Positions 50,924-58,740 of a stretch of 64,000 nucleotides of DNA are shown here, piece after piece. Each line of letters begins with the position of its first letter. Positions within the stretch are counted from its first letter, which is position 1. This DNA comes from Elusimicrobiota bacterium (GTDB lineage: Bacteria; Elusimicrobiota; Elusimicrobia; UBA1565): NCBI GenBank assembly GCA_003450735.1, contig DMEZ01000055.1, positions 121,067-185,066 of the forward strand. The letters are read 5' to 3'. The notes below the pieces were generated by a model. That model saw nothing but the letters and a program-made list of their open reading frames with translations. It was not told the DNA's origin and did not search any database. The translations under genes and the position numbers were made by a program.

Positions 50924-51859
50924 ATGAGCGGCCGGCCGCGGCGGGAGATGCCGCTCTGGCAGTCGACGCCCCTGAGGGCGCTGCTCTTCTTGGCCGGCCT
51001 CGCCGTGACCCTCCTCCCACGGCGATGGGAACTCTTCCTCGGAGCCTGGCTGGGCCGGCTGGCCCTGCTTCTGGCCCGCAGCCGCGCCGACGTCGCCCGG
51101 GAGAACATCCGCCATTGCCTGCCCGAGCTCGATGAGGACGAACAGGAGCGCCTGCTCAAGGAGAACTTCGAGCACTACGGCATCCTGACGCTCGAGATCC
51201 TGCACATGCTCTCCCCCTTCCCAGGCCACTACCGGGAATACGCCAGGCGCGTGGCGCGCCTCGAGGGCTTCCACCACTGGCGCGCGGCCGACGCCAAGGG
51301 CAAGGGCGTGCTCTTCGTCTCGGCCCATCTGGGCAACTGGGAGCTCATGGCGGCGGCGGGCTGCATGGCCGGCATCCCGCTGAACATGGTCACCCGGCAC
51401 CTCAAGCCGGAGTGGCTGCACCAGAAGATCGACGAAGCCCGCAAGTCCGTGAAGGTGAAGGCCGCCTACCTGCCCGACACCATGCCGAGCGTCCTGCGGG
51501 CCCTGCGCCGGGCCGAGAGCGTCGGCTTCGTGCTCGACCAGTACGCCCATCCCCCCGTCGGCGTCAAGGTCCCCTTCTTCGGCGTCGAGGTGGCCACCCT
51601 GGGCGCGGTGCCCCCCCTCGCCTTGCGCTACGGCACGCCCATCGTCCCCGTCCGGCAGGTACGGGAGAAGAACGGCTTCGTGCGCATCATCATCGAGCCC
51701 GAGCTCGACCTCGGGGACGCCAAGGAGAACGCCATCCAGGGGACCGCGATCCTGGCGGCGATGGTGGAGCGCTGGATCCGGACGCACCCCGAGCAGTGGC
51801 TCTGGGCCCACCGCCGCTTCAAGAACGTCGAATGGCCCTCGCGGTCCCGGGCCGCATGA
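50924..51859 (+). CDS. Lipid A acyltransferase, LpxL/HtrB family
   Basis: 311 residues. An N-terminal membrane helix, then the LPLAT motif SAHLGNWELMAAAG (HX4E), NMVTRHLKPEWL, GFVLDQYAHPPVGVKVPFFG, TPIVPVRQVREKNG. It adds secondary acyl chains to lipid A or acts in a related envelope lipid step. It overlaps the next gene as ATGA; the upstream channel gene ends 4 bp before it. It is strong evidence for a diderm envelope. Confidence 0.9.
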   Translation: MSGRPRREMPLWQSTPLRALLFLAGLAVTLLPRRWELFLGAWLGRLALLLARSRADVARENIRHCLPELDEDEQERLLKENFEHYGILTLEILHMLSPFPGHYREYARRVARLEGFHHWRAADAKGKGVLFVSAHLGNWELMAAAGCMAGIPLNMVTRHLKPEWLHQKIDEARKSVKVKAAYLPDTMPSVLRALRRAESVGFVLDQYAHPPVGVKVPFFGVEVATLGAVPPLALRYGTPIVPVRQVREKNGFVRIIIEPELDLGDAKENAIQGTAILAAMVERWIRTHPEQWLWAHRRFKNVEWPSRSRAA

Positions 51860-52893
51860 GCGCCCTGCGCCGCGACGTCTGGGCCCTCCTCAAGGCCACC
51901 TCCCGTTCGATGTACCTCAGCTTCCAGGTGCTCCCCGCGGAAGTCGCCGACGCGATGGGCCTGGGCTACCTGCTCTGCCGCGCCGCCGACACCCTCGCGG
52001 ACACCCGCCTCGTCCCCCAGGGCGAGCGCCTCAAGGCCCTCGAGACGTACCGCGCCGCCTTCGGCTCGGGAGCCGCGCCGAAGCTCGCCCTGCCGGAGGA
52101 CTTCCGGCGCCACCAGGCCGACGCCTCCGAGAGCGAGCTCCTCTCCCGCCTCGACGACTGCGTCGCCCTCTGGGTCCGCTTCCCGGCGAGCGAGAAGGAG
52201 CTTCTGCGCGAAGTGGTCTTCGGCGTGATAGAGGGGATGCGCATGGACCTGACCCTGTTCCCGGGGGAGGACGAGTCCCGCGTCCAGGCCCTCCCCTCGG
52301 CCGAGCACCTCGACCGCTACTGCGCCCACATCGGCGGGGCCCCGGGGCTTTTCTGGACGAGGCTCTGCCTGCTCAAGGTGCCGCGCTTGCGCGCGGCCGA
52401 CGCCGCCGGGCTCGAGCGGCAGGGCCTGCGGCTGGGCAAGGGCCTGCAGATGACCAACATCCTGCGCGACGCCGCCAAGGACCTGCGCATCGGTCGCTGC
52501 TACCTGCCCCAGGACGAGCTCGCCCAGGCGGGGCTGACCCCGAAGGACCTGCTGGACCCGAAGAGCTTGTCCCCGCTCCAGCCCGTGCTCAAGCGCTGGC
52601 TGGCCTGGGCCGGCGCGGAGCTGGAGGCCGGCGCAGGCTTCATCGAGGCCATGCCGGGCTTCCGGCTCCGCGCGGCCGCCGCGTGGCCGCTCCTGCTGGC
52701 CTTCAAGACCCTCGCCCTCGTGGCCCGGGCCCCCCACCTGCTCGACCTCTCCAAGGAGCCCGTCCGCGTGGCCCAGGGCGAGGTGTACGGGATGCTCGCC
52801 GGCAGCCTCTGGACGCTGCCCTCCATCGCGCGCTACCGCAGCGCCGCGGCCGAGCTCAAGGCGGAGCTCGACGAAGCGGTGCGGGGGCTTTAG
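51856..52893 (+). CDS. Squalene/phytoene synthase family protein
   Basis: 345 residues. First aspartate-rich motif CRAADTLADT and second motif QMTNILRDAAKDLRIGRCYLP (DxxxD) are both present, with YCAHIGGAPGLFWTRL typical of the family. It couples two prenyl diphosphates, probably to squalene or phytoene for hopanoids or carotenoids. There are no other isoprenoid genes nearby, so the product is unknown. It is translationally coupled to the acyltransferase. Confidence 0.9.
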   Translation: MSALRRDVWALLKATSRSMYLSFQVLPAEVADAMGLGYLLCRAADTLADTRLVPQGERLKALETYRAAFGSGAAPKLALPEDFRRHQADASESELLSRLDDCVALWVRFPASEKELLREVVFGVIEGMRMDLTLFPGEDESRVQALPSAEHLDRYCAHIGGAPGLFWTRLCLLKVPRLRAADAAGLERQGLRLGKGLQMTNILRDAAKDLRIGRCYLPQDELAQAGLTPKDLLDPKSLSPLQPVLKRWLAWAGAELEAGAGFIEAMPGFRLRAAAAWPLLLAFKTLALVARAPHLLDLSKEPVRVAQGEVYGMLAGSLWTLPSIARYRSAAAELKAELDEAVRGL

Positions 52894-52894
52894 C

Positions 52895-54136
52895 TCAGAG
52901 GGAGGGCAGGGCCCGGCGGAACTCCACGTAGTTGCGCAGCACCTTCACCACGTAGTCGCGGGTCTCTCGGTAGGGCGGCACGGTCCCGTAGCGGGAGACA
53001 GCCCCGGGTCCGGCGTTGTAGGCCGCGACGGCCATCTTGACCTGCTGGACGTTGAAGGGGTTGAAGGAGGCCAGCTGCGACCACGAGAAGTCCGTGAAGC
53101 GGTCCCAGAGCTGCTTGAGGTACTTGATGCCCGCGCGGATGTTCACGAGCGGGTTGTAGAGGTCGTTGGCGTTGCGCACCCCGAGGCCGCGGCCGGTAGC
53201 CGGCATGATCTGCATCAGGCCGCGCGCGCCGACGCCGCTCGTGGCTTTCGGGTTGAAGGCGGACTCCTGCTGGATGACGGCCAAAACCAGCCGATAATCC
53301 ACGCCCTGGCGCCTGGATTCCTGCACGACCATCCGGACGATGTTGGTGCTCAGGCCCATGCGCTTGGCGATCCCGACGACCTGCTCCTCGGAGGCGGTCC
53401 CCAGGGGCGCCTGCGGAGCTTCCGCCAAAGCCGCGAGCCGGGCGAGGCCGGCGGAGCCGGGCGAGGGGACGCTGGAAGAGCCGTGCGCGCTCAGGCCCCG
53501 GGGGAGCTGGGCGGAGGGAGCGGAGCGGGCCTGGTCTGCCATCTGCCGGGCCGCGCCCGCCAGCTCGCCCATGGCGCTCGATGCGAGGGCGGGCGAGTCG
53601 CCGGGCCCGTAGCTCTTGATGCGGTCGTAGAGCCCCGCGAGCGCGGCCGGGTCCTCGGTGGCCAGCACCAGGCTCTTCACCTTGTCGAGCTGCTTCTGCT
53701 GGGCCGGGGCGAGCTTGACCCGGGTGCGCTGAAGGGAGATGAAGATCCGCATCTTCTCCTTGAAGGCGTCGACCGACGAGACGAGCTGCTCGTCGCTCAT
53801 CTCCTCGTAGCCCGGGTGGAGCTCGGCGAAGAGGAGCTTCTTGATCTCGGTCAGCCGCTCCAGGGCCGGAGCCACTTCTTCGTAGGTCTGCGCCCTGAGG
53901 GCCGACTGCCAGAGCTCGCGCAGCATCGGGGTGTACTTCTTGGAGAGCTCGCCGCCCTCCGCCAGGAAGCCCTTCACGCCCTGGATGTCCCAGAGGATGC
54001 TCTCGCGGCCCTGGGTGAGGCGCAAGTCGAGCATGTTAGCGGCCGGGCCGGTCTGGGCGTCCGGGCCTGAGGAGGGCTCGTCTTGGGCGCCGGCCGGGGA
54101 GACAGCGAAGATGAGCAGGAGGACCGCGGTCTTCAT
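52895..54136 (-). CDS. Secreted lytic transglycosylase (SLT domain)
   Basis: 413 residues: signal peptide (MKTAVLLLIFAVSPAGA), a ~230-residue helical N-terminal region, and a C-terminal SLT domain (VLAVIQQESAFNPKATSGVGARGLMQIMPATGRGLGV, NIRAGIKYLKQLWDRF, AVAAYNAGPGAV). The Glu in QQES is catalytic. It cleaves peptidoglycan. The helical region (QEVSSVDAFKEKMRIFIS-like segments) may recruit it to a complex. Confidence 0.93.
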   Translation of the reverse strand: MKTAVLLLIFAVSPAGAQDEPSSGPDAQTGPAANMLDLRLTQGRESILWDIQGVKGFLAEGGELSKKYTPMLRELWQSALRAQTYEEVAPALERLTEIKKLLFAELHPGYEEMSDEQLVSSVDAFKEKMRIFISLQRTRVKLAPAQQKQLDKVKSLVLATEDPAALAGLYDRIKSYGPGDSPALASSAMGELAGAARQMADQARSAPSAQLPRGLSAHGSSSVPSPGSAGLARLAALAEAPQAPLGTASEEQVVGIAKRMGLSTNIVRMVVQESRRQGVDYRLVLAVIQQESAFNPKATSGVGARGLMQIMPATGRGLGVRNANDLYNPLVNIRAGIKYLKQLWDRFTDFSWSQLASFNPFNVQQVKMAVAAYNAGPGAVSRYGTVPPYRETRDYVVKVLRNYVEFRRALPSL

Positions 54137-54183
54137 GTTCCTGGATAGGATAGGTCTAATGGGGGGGCGGCTCCAGCGCCGCA

Positions 54184-54214
54184 GGGCCCAAGCCGGATTG
54201 GGCCCTAGGTCCTA
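54184..54214 (-). repeat. 31-bp motif ending at the stop codon of the macrodomain gene
   Basis: Starts GGGCCCA and ends GGCCCTAGGTCCTA; the final CTA is the TAG stop of the minus-strand gene. It pairs with 24709-24739, which has the same length and the same relation to a stop codon. Confidence 0.55.
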
Positions 54215-54703
54215 CAAGAGGGTCTGGTACGCGGCGAGCGTCCCCTTGTCGAAGCAGACGAAGAGCACCTCCCTGTCCGGATGCCCCTGGAGGAAGGCCT
54301 TCACCTCCCGGACGGCGATGGCCGCGGCCCTGCCGACCGGGAAGCGGTAGATCCCGGTGCTGATGGCCGGGAAGGCGACCGAACGGGCGTCCTTCTCCAC
54401 GGCCAGGGCCAGGCAGCGCTGGTAGCAGGAAGCCAGCAGCTCGTCTTCGCGATGGCCGCCGCCCTTCCAGATCGGACCCACGGCGTGGAACACCCACTTG
54501 GCCGGCAGGCCGTAGCCGGAGGTGGCCTTGGCGCCGCCCGTCTCGCAGCCTCCGAGGGTGCGGCACTCTTCGAGCAGGCCGGGGCCCGCGGCGTCGTGGA
54601 TGGCGCCATCCACCCCGCCGCCCCCCAGCAGGCCTGAGTTGGCCGCGTTGACGATGGCGTCCACCTTCTGGACGGTGATGTCGCCCAAGACGAGCTTGAT
54701 CAT
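54212..54703 (-). CDS. Macrodomain (ADP-ribose-binding) protein
   Basis: 163 residues. GDITVQKVDAIVNAANSGLLGGGGVDGAIHDAAGP and FPAISTGIYRFPVGRAAAIAVREVKAFL are the hallmark ADP-ribose loops. YmdB/AF1521-like proteins deacetylate O-acetyl-ADP-ribose or remove ADP-ribose from proteins. I chose the ATG of MIKLVLGDI, the usual family opening; TATCGT ends 8 bp before it. Confidence 0.92.
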   Translation of the reverse strand: MIKLVLGDITVQKVDAIVNAANSGLLGGGGVDGAIHDAAGPGLLEECRTLGGCETGGAKATSGYGLPAKWVFHAVGPIWKGGGHREDELLASCYQRCLALAVEKDARSVAFPAISTGIYRFPVGRAAAIAVREVKAFLQGHPDREVLFVCFDKGTLAAYQTLL

Positions 54704-54726
54704 GCCCGGATACGATACCAAATAGG

Positions 54727-54749
54727 GAGCCCCCTGCACGGGGGCTCCG
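54727..54749 (-). terminator. Hairpin terminator after the CxxPNxC peptide gene
   Basis: A 9-bp stem GGAGCCCCC / GGGGGCTCC with a 5-nt loop, followed on the minus strand by CTATTTGG. Confidence 0.8.
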
Positions 54750-54770
54750 CTCGGCCTGGGGGCGCCGGTC

Positions 54771-55004
54771 TTAGAGGACGATCTCGGACCTGCCGGAGCA
54801 CTTGTTGGGCCACACGCAAGGCTGGTACTGGGCCAGGACGCTGCTGGGTTTCGCGCAGGTGTTGGGCCACACGCAGGGCTGCAGCGAGGCGGCCGCGGCC
54901 TTGGCGCACTTGTTGGGCATCTGGCAGGTCGTGAAAGGCTTGGAAGCCGGCAGGGTCTGCGGGTTCATCGGACTCAGGCTCAGGGCGATCAGCAGTTCGA
55001 TCAT
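54771..55004 (-). CDS. Small secreted peptide with three CxxPNxC repeats
   Basis: 77 residues. A short hydrophobic leader (MIELLIALSLSPMNPQ) is followed by three copies of a C-x-x-P-N-x-C motif: CQMPNKC, CVWPNTC and CVWPNKC, spaced by Ala/Ser/Gln-rich linkers; the last two share QPCVWPN. Six Cys in three close pairs suggest disulfide knuckles or metal binding. No known family. I chose the ATG with GGAGG 5 bp upstream; a start four codons earlier would overlap that site. Terminators on both sides make it a single-gene unit. Confidence 0.72.
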   Translation of the reverse strand: MIELLIALSLSPMNPQTLPASKPFTTCQMPNKCAKAAAASLQPCVWPNTCAKPSSVLAQYQPCVWPNKCSGRSEIVL

Positions 55005-55024
55005 GACATCCTCCATAAAATCCA

Positions 55025-55055
55025 GAGCGGCAGGGCTATTGTAGCCCTGCCGCTC
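55025..55055 (-). terminator. 14-bp hairpin between the PH-like membrane gene and the small peptide gene
   Basis: A perfect GAGCGGCAGGGCTA / TAGCCCTGCCGCTC stem with TTG loop, followed on the minus strand by TGGATTTTATGG. It may end the TPM-LemA operon. The TACAAT formed at the loop could also act as a -10 for the peptide gene. A second weaker inverted repeat (GTCAAGC/GCTTGAC) lies at 55074-55092. Confidence 0.7.
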
Positions 55056-55143
55056 CCTCGCCCAGGAGGACGCCCGTCAAGCGCTAGGCTTGACGCCCTT
55101 CATTGAGGATTCTCATTGACCGAGGTCAACGCGCGGGCCGCCC

Positions 55144-55740
55144 TCAGGCCCGAGCGTCCTCGCCGTTGATGATGAGAAGGCCCTGCTCCCGCGGGAACAT
55201 GACCCACTCGCCGCGGCCCGAAGGCCGCGGCACGATGAAATGCTCGCAGCGCATCCGGGACCGGTAGGAGCTCGCCCACGCCGAGGCGAAGGCCGCCGCC
55301 AGCGCGGTCGCGTTGATGCGCGACCAGGCGTCGTTGGGCTGAACCCAGGTTCCGAAGGCCAGCGCCGCGGAGCCCAAAAAGCAGAAGCCCAGAGCGAAGA
55401 GGATCTTGAAGGTGTTGGCGCCTTCGAGGAGGCAGTGCGTGACGCCCTCGCGCCCGATCCTCTCGACGAGCGCTCCCCCACGATAGAGGCCCACCGCATC
55501 GGGACCCAGCGCGAGGCTGGTGGGGTTCCGCCGACGCCAGGACTCATAGCCGGCCAAGGCGGCCCCGAGCGCGCCCACCCCCCAGACCCAGAGCACGGAC
55601 GCCCCGCCGGGCTGGAGGAAGGCCGAGCCCGCGAACACCAGGAGCATGCCGCCCCAGGCGCCCATCTGCCAGCCGAAGGTCTCGGTGAGGAGGCGGCCCG
55701 GCGCGACGAACTCGATCCGCTCGGGGAAGGGTTCCGCCAA
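55144..55740 (-). CDS. Membrane protein in the LemA/TPM operon
   Basis: 198 residues, TTG start two bases after the lemA stop. Two TM pairs (WGGMLLVFAGSAFLQPG, LWVWGVGALGAALAGY; ILFALGFCFLGSAALAFG, NATALAAAFASAWASSY) flank an RIGREGVTHCLLEG segment like a bacterial PH-type or DUF domain. The family is not recognised; in other bacteria LemA operons carry similar small membrane proteins. Confidence 0.7.
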   Translation of the reverse strand: MAEPFPERIEFVAPGRLLTETFGWQMGAWGGMLLVFAGSAFLQPGGASVLWVWGVGALGAALAGYESWRRRNPTSLALGPDAVGLYRGGALVERIGREGVTHCLLEGANTFKILFALGFCFLGSAALAFGTWVQPNDAWSRINATALAAAFASAWASSYRSRMRCEHFIVPRPSGRGEWVMFPREQGLLIINGEDARA

Positions 55741-55742
55741 GG

Positions 55743-56303
55743 CTAGAACTCGACTTTCGGCGCGGACTTCGCTTCCTTGTCGGCCTCGAAGTAGGCCTCG
55801 TTCTTCTGGAAGCCGAACATCCCGGCCACCAGGTTCGCGGGGAAGCGGCGCACGCCGACGTTGTAGTCCCGGAGCACCTCGTTGTAGCGCTTGCGCTCGA
55901 CCGCGATGCGGTTCTCGGTGCCGGCCAGCTCATCCTGCAGGGACAGGAAGTTCTGGTTGGCCTTCAGGTCGGGGTATCTCTCCAGGACGACCATGAGGCG
56001 GCTCAAGACCCCCTCGAGCTCGCCGGCCGTCTTGATCTTGTCGCTCCGGCTGGAGGCCGCGCCCCACTGGCTGCGCAGGCGGGTGACCTCCTCGAAAGTC
56101 TCCCGCTCGTGCTTGGCGTAGCCCTTCACCGTGTTGACCAGGTTCGGGATGAGGTCGAAGCGCCGCTGGAGCACGTTCTCCACCTGCGCCCAGGCGCTGT
56201 TGGACGACTCCTGCAGGCCGACCAGCTTGTTGTAGGCGCCGGCCATCCAGAGGCCGACGACCAGGACGAACGCTCCGACGCCGCCGAGGACCCATTTATT
56301 CAT
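55743..56303 (-). CDS. lemA: LemA family membrane protein
   Basis: 186 residues: one N-terminal TM helix (VLGGVGAFVLVVGLWMAGAYNKLV), then the LemA helical bundle (WAQVENVLQRRFDLIPNLVNTVKGYAKHERETFEEVT, YPDLKANQNFLSLQDELAGTENRIAVERKRYNEVLRDYNVGVRRFPANLVAGMFGF). Its exact function is unknown. It follows the TPM gene by 24 bp, with GAGGAGA as Shine-Dalgarno. Confidence 0.95.
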   Translation of the reverse strand: MNKWVLGGVGAFVLVVGLWMAGAYNKLVGLQESSNSAWAQVENVLQRRFDLIPNLVNTVKGYAKHERETFEEVTRLRSQWGAASSRSDKIKTAGELEGVLSRLMVVLERYPDLKANQNFLSLQDELAGTENRIAVERKRYNEVLRDYNVGVRRFPANLVAGMFGFQKNEAYFEADKEAKSAPKVEF

Positions 56304-56327
56304 CGTGTTCTCCTCAATAAGGATATT

Positions 56328-57068
56328 CTACCAACTCGCCGTCGCGCCGCCGCCGCCGGAACTGCCGCCGCCGAAGCCGCCGAAGCCTCCGCCCCCGCTG
56401 AACCCGCCGAAGCCTCCGCCGCCGCTCCAGCCTCCCCCTCCGCCCCAGCCGCCGTCATAGCGGCTGCGGCGCCGCCACCCCTTGGAGGGGCCGCCGAAAC
56501 GGTGCTGCAGGACGAGCAGCACCACGACGCAGACGATGATGAGGACGAGCACGGCCGGCGAGGCGCCCCCCTCGTCGTCCGGCGCGGCCGACGCCTCCCC
56601 CGAGAGCCGTCGGATGACCGCCTCGGTCCCCGCGACGATGCCCTGCGACCAGCGTCCTTCCTTGAAATGGGGGACGGAGTGCTCCCGAAGGATGCGCCCG
56701 CAGAGGCCGTCGGGCAGGACCCCCTCCAGGCCGTAGCCCGGCTCGATGCGCGCCTTGCGCTCCTGGAGGGCCAGCAGGAAGAGCACGCCCTTGTCGCTGC
56801 CCTTCTTCCCGATGCCCCAGGCCTTGTAGAGCTCGCTGGCGTAGGTTTCCGCGTCAGCGCCCTGCAGGTCCTGGACGCTCACCACCGCCATCTGCACGCC
56901 CTTCGCCGATTCCAGGCTCCGTAGTTCGCTCTCCAGCCGCGCCGCATCGCCTCCCTCCAGCACCCCGGCGAAGTCGTTGACGTAGCCGCGCGGCTCGGGG
57001 AAATCCAGGGCGAAGGCCGGCAAGGCCAGGAAGAGGACGAGGGCGGTCTGGGTCACGGCGTTCATCAT
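56328..57068 (-). CDS. TPM-domain (YgcG family) membrane protein
   Basis: 246 residues: signal peptide, TPM phosphatase-like domain (GYVNDFAGVLEGGDAARLESELRSLESAKGVQMAVVSV, KGVLFLLALQERKARIEPGYGLEGVLPDGLCGRILRE), a TM helix (AVLVLIIVCVVVLLVL) and a Gly/Trp/Phe-rich tail ending in Trp. It normally travels with LemA and may help repair membrane complexes. GGAGGG lies 6 bp before the ATG, so the longer upstream reading frame is rejected. Confidence 0.92.
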   Translation of the reverse strand: MMNAVTQTALVLFLALPAFALDFPEPRGYVNDFAGVLEGGDAARLESELRSLESAKGVQMAVVSVQDLQGADAETYASELYKAWGIGKKGSDKGVLFLLALQERKARIEPGYGLEGVLPDGLCGRILREHSVPHFKEGRWSQGIVAGTEAVIRRLSGEASAAPDDEGGASPAVLVLIIVCVVVLLVLQHRFGGPSKGWRRRSRYDGGWGGGGGWSGGGGFGGFSGGGGFGGFGGGSSGGGGATASW

Positions 57069-57092
57069 ATCAAACCCTCCCGGGCCATCTGA

Positions 57093-57098
57093 TATAAT
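57093..57098 (+). promoter_or_regulatory. TATAAT -10 element of the second cold shock gene
   Basis: A perfect TATAAT ends 7 bp before the ATG; no Shine-Dalgarno. This csp gene is expected to be leaderless, unlike the csp at 19838. Confidence 0.65.
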
Positions 57099-57105
57099 TC
57101 CAGCG

Positions 57106-57312
57106 ATGCCCACCGGCAAAGTGAAGTGGTTCAACGACCAGAAAGGCTTCGGGTTCATCACCCCGGACGACGGCTCGCGCGACGTGTTCGTCCACTACAC
57201 GGCGCTCGCGAGCGAAGGCTTGAGGAACCTGGCGGAGAACCAGAGCGTGGAGTACGAAATCGAGGAGTCCGAGAAGGGCCCCCGCGCCGTGAACGTCCGG
57301 AAGACCGAGTAG
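57106..57312 (+). CDS. Cold shock protein (CspA family), second copy
   Basis: 68 residues with KGFGFI and VFVHYT motifs. It is closely similar to the other csp protein over the first 28 residues (TGKVKWFNDQKGFGFITPDD in both) and differs in the C-terminal half. It converges with the MurC-like gene, 3 bp apart. Confidence 0.95.
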   Translation: MPTGKVKWFNDQKGFGFITPDDGSRDVFVHYTALASEGLRNLAENQSVEYEIEESEKGPRAVNVRKTE

Positions 57313-57315
57313 CGC

Positions 57316-58668
57316 TCACCCCAGCGCGGCCAGCAGGCTGCGCGCGTAGGCGCTCAAGCTCGGGTCCCGGGCGCCCATCAGCAGGACGAGGTCCCCCTCG
57401 CGCGCCTCGGCCGCCACGGCCGCCGCCACGTCCTTGCGGTCGGGCAGGAAGGACGCCCTCCGGCCGCGCTCCGCGATGGGGCTCACCAGATCCGCGGCGG
57501 AGATGTTCTTGACCGCGGTGCCGCCCGCGTAATAGATCTCGGGCATCCAGAGCCGATCCTCGGGCCGCAAGGACTCGGAGAAGGCGGCGATGAAATCGTC
57601 CTTGAGGAAGCGCGTCGGCCCGTAGCCGTGCGGCTGGAAGACGGCCAGCACGCGAGGCGCGCAGAGCTTCGCGGCCGCCAGCGCGGCCCGCACCTTGTCG
57701 GGGTTGTGGGCGTAGTCGTCCACCACGGTCACTCCCCGCGCCGTCCCGACGCGCTCGAAGCGCCGCATCACCCCTTTGTAGCTCCGCAGGGCCTCGGCCG
57801 AGGCCTCGAGCGGCACCCCGGCCTCCAGGCAGGCGGCGGAGGCGGCGAGGGCGTTCATGGCGTTGTGCTCGCCGTCCAGGGGCAGCTCGAAGAAGACGCC
57901 GTTGGCCCGGAAGCGGATCCGGCCGGGGGCCAGATCCAGCTCCTGTCCGCGCACGGCGCAGCCCGAGGAGAAGCCGAAGGTCTTGGCTCCTGGAAGAAAC
58001 TCCCCGAGATTGGCCGCGTCCCCGTTGACCACGAAGCGGCCGCAATGCGAGCGGAAGGCCTTGAAGATCTCCATCAGATCGGCGAGGTCCTTGTGGTCCT
58101 TGCCGACGTTGAGCAGGAGCCCCAGCCAGGGCGCATAGCGCACCAGGCTCCCGTCGCTCTCGTCGGCCTCGATGACGAGCAGGTCGGAGGAGCCCCGCGC
58201 GGCGTTGCCGAGGAGCCCGCGCGCCTCGAGCAGCCTCAGGCCCCCGCCCGTGATGACGGAGGGCGAGCGCTTCGCCGCCTCGAGGACCTCGTAGACCATG
58301 GCCGTGACGGTGGACTTGCCGCTCGTCCCGCTCACGGCGAGGGCGCGGTGGGCGGCCACCTGCTCGGCCAGAAAGTCGGCCCGGTGGACGAGCGGGCGCC
58401 CCAGCGCCTTGGCCTTCGCGATGTCGGGGTTCGTGTCCTCGACCGCGGTGGAGACGACGACGCGCCCGGTCGCCTGGGTGATGCCGCTGCCGTCCTGGGG
58501 GAAGAGGCGGATGCCGAGGGCCTCGAAGCCGGAGCGCCACTCGGCGATCTGGCCCCGGTCGAGGAGACGGTCGGAGCCCGTGGTCGCCGCCTGGCCGAAG
58601 GAATGGAACTGCGCAAGCGCGCTCATCCCCGTGCCGCCGATGCCGACGAAGTGGAGGCTCTCCGCCAC
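57316..58668 (-). CDS. MurC-like Mur ligase
   Basis: 450 residues, GTG start. The N-terminal Rossmann opening HFVGIGGTGMSALA is MurC-type. The ATP loop is SGTSGKSTVTAMV rather than the standard GTHGKTTT; SDLLVIEADESDGSL, GEHNAMNALAA, RRFERVG and VVDDYAHNP fit the family. The NxxPDH region reads NVGKDHKDL. These changes suggest a paralogue acting on another substrate (perhaps an Mpl- or MurT-like role) or a divergent MurC. No other mur genes are adjacent. Confidence 0.82.
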   Translation of the reverse strand: MAESLHFVGIGGTGMSALAQFHSFGQAATTGSDRLLDRGQIAEWRSGFEALGIRLFPQDGSGITQATGRVVVSTAVEDTNPDIAKAKALGRPLVHRADFLAEQVAAHRALAVSGTSGKSTVTAMVYEVLEAAKRSPSVITGGGLRLLEARGLLGNAARGSSDLLVIEADESDGSLVRYAPWLGLLLNVGKDHKDLADLMEIFKAFRSHCGRFVVNGDAANLGEFLPGAKTFGFSSGCAVRGQELDLAPGRIRFRANGVFFELPLDGEHNAMNALAASAACLEAGVPLEASAEALRSYKGVMRRFERVGTARGVTVVDDYAHNPDKVRAALAAAKLCAPRVLAVFQPHGYGPTRFLKDDFIAAFSESLRPEDRLWMPEIYYAGGTAVKNISAADLVSPIAERGRRASFLPDRKDVAAAVAAEAREGDLVLLMGARDPSLSAYARSLLAALG

Positions 58669-58675
58669 GGACGAG

Positions 58676-58681
58676 AGTATA
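58676..58681 (-). promoter_or_regulatory. TATACT -10 element of the MurC-like gene
   Basis: On the minus strand TATACT ends 7 bp before the GTG; no Shine-Dalgarno. Confidence 0.5.
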
Positions 58682-58740
58682 TCTTTTCAGCGCTTGACAT
58701 GGCTTCCCGGGAGAGGTAGCGTGAGGGTGGGAGGACGACC

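Noticed and set aside
49891..51159. Long minus-strand frame across nth and K+ channel starts
   Set aside because: Shadow of the channel and acyltransferase genes; overlaps divergent promoters.
54074..57060. CRISPR-like spacing of repeats
   Set aside because: No regularly spaced direct repeats of 24-40 bp were seen here or elsewhere in the window; the GC-rich glycine codons of the TPM tail give only local repetition.
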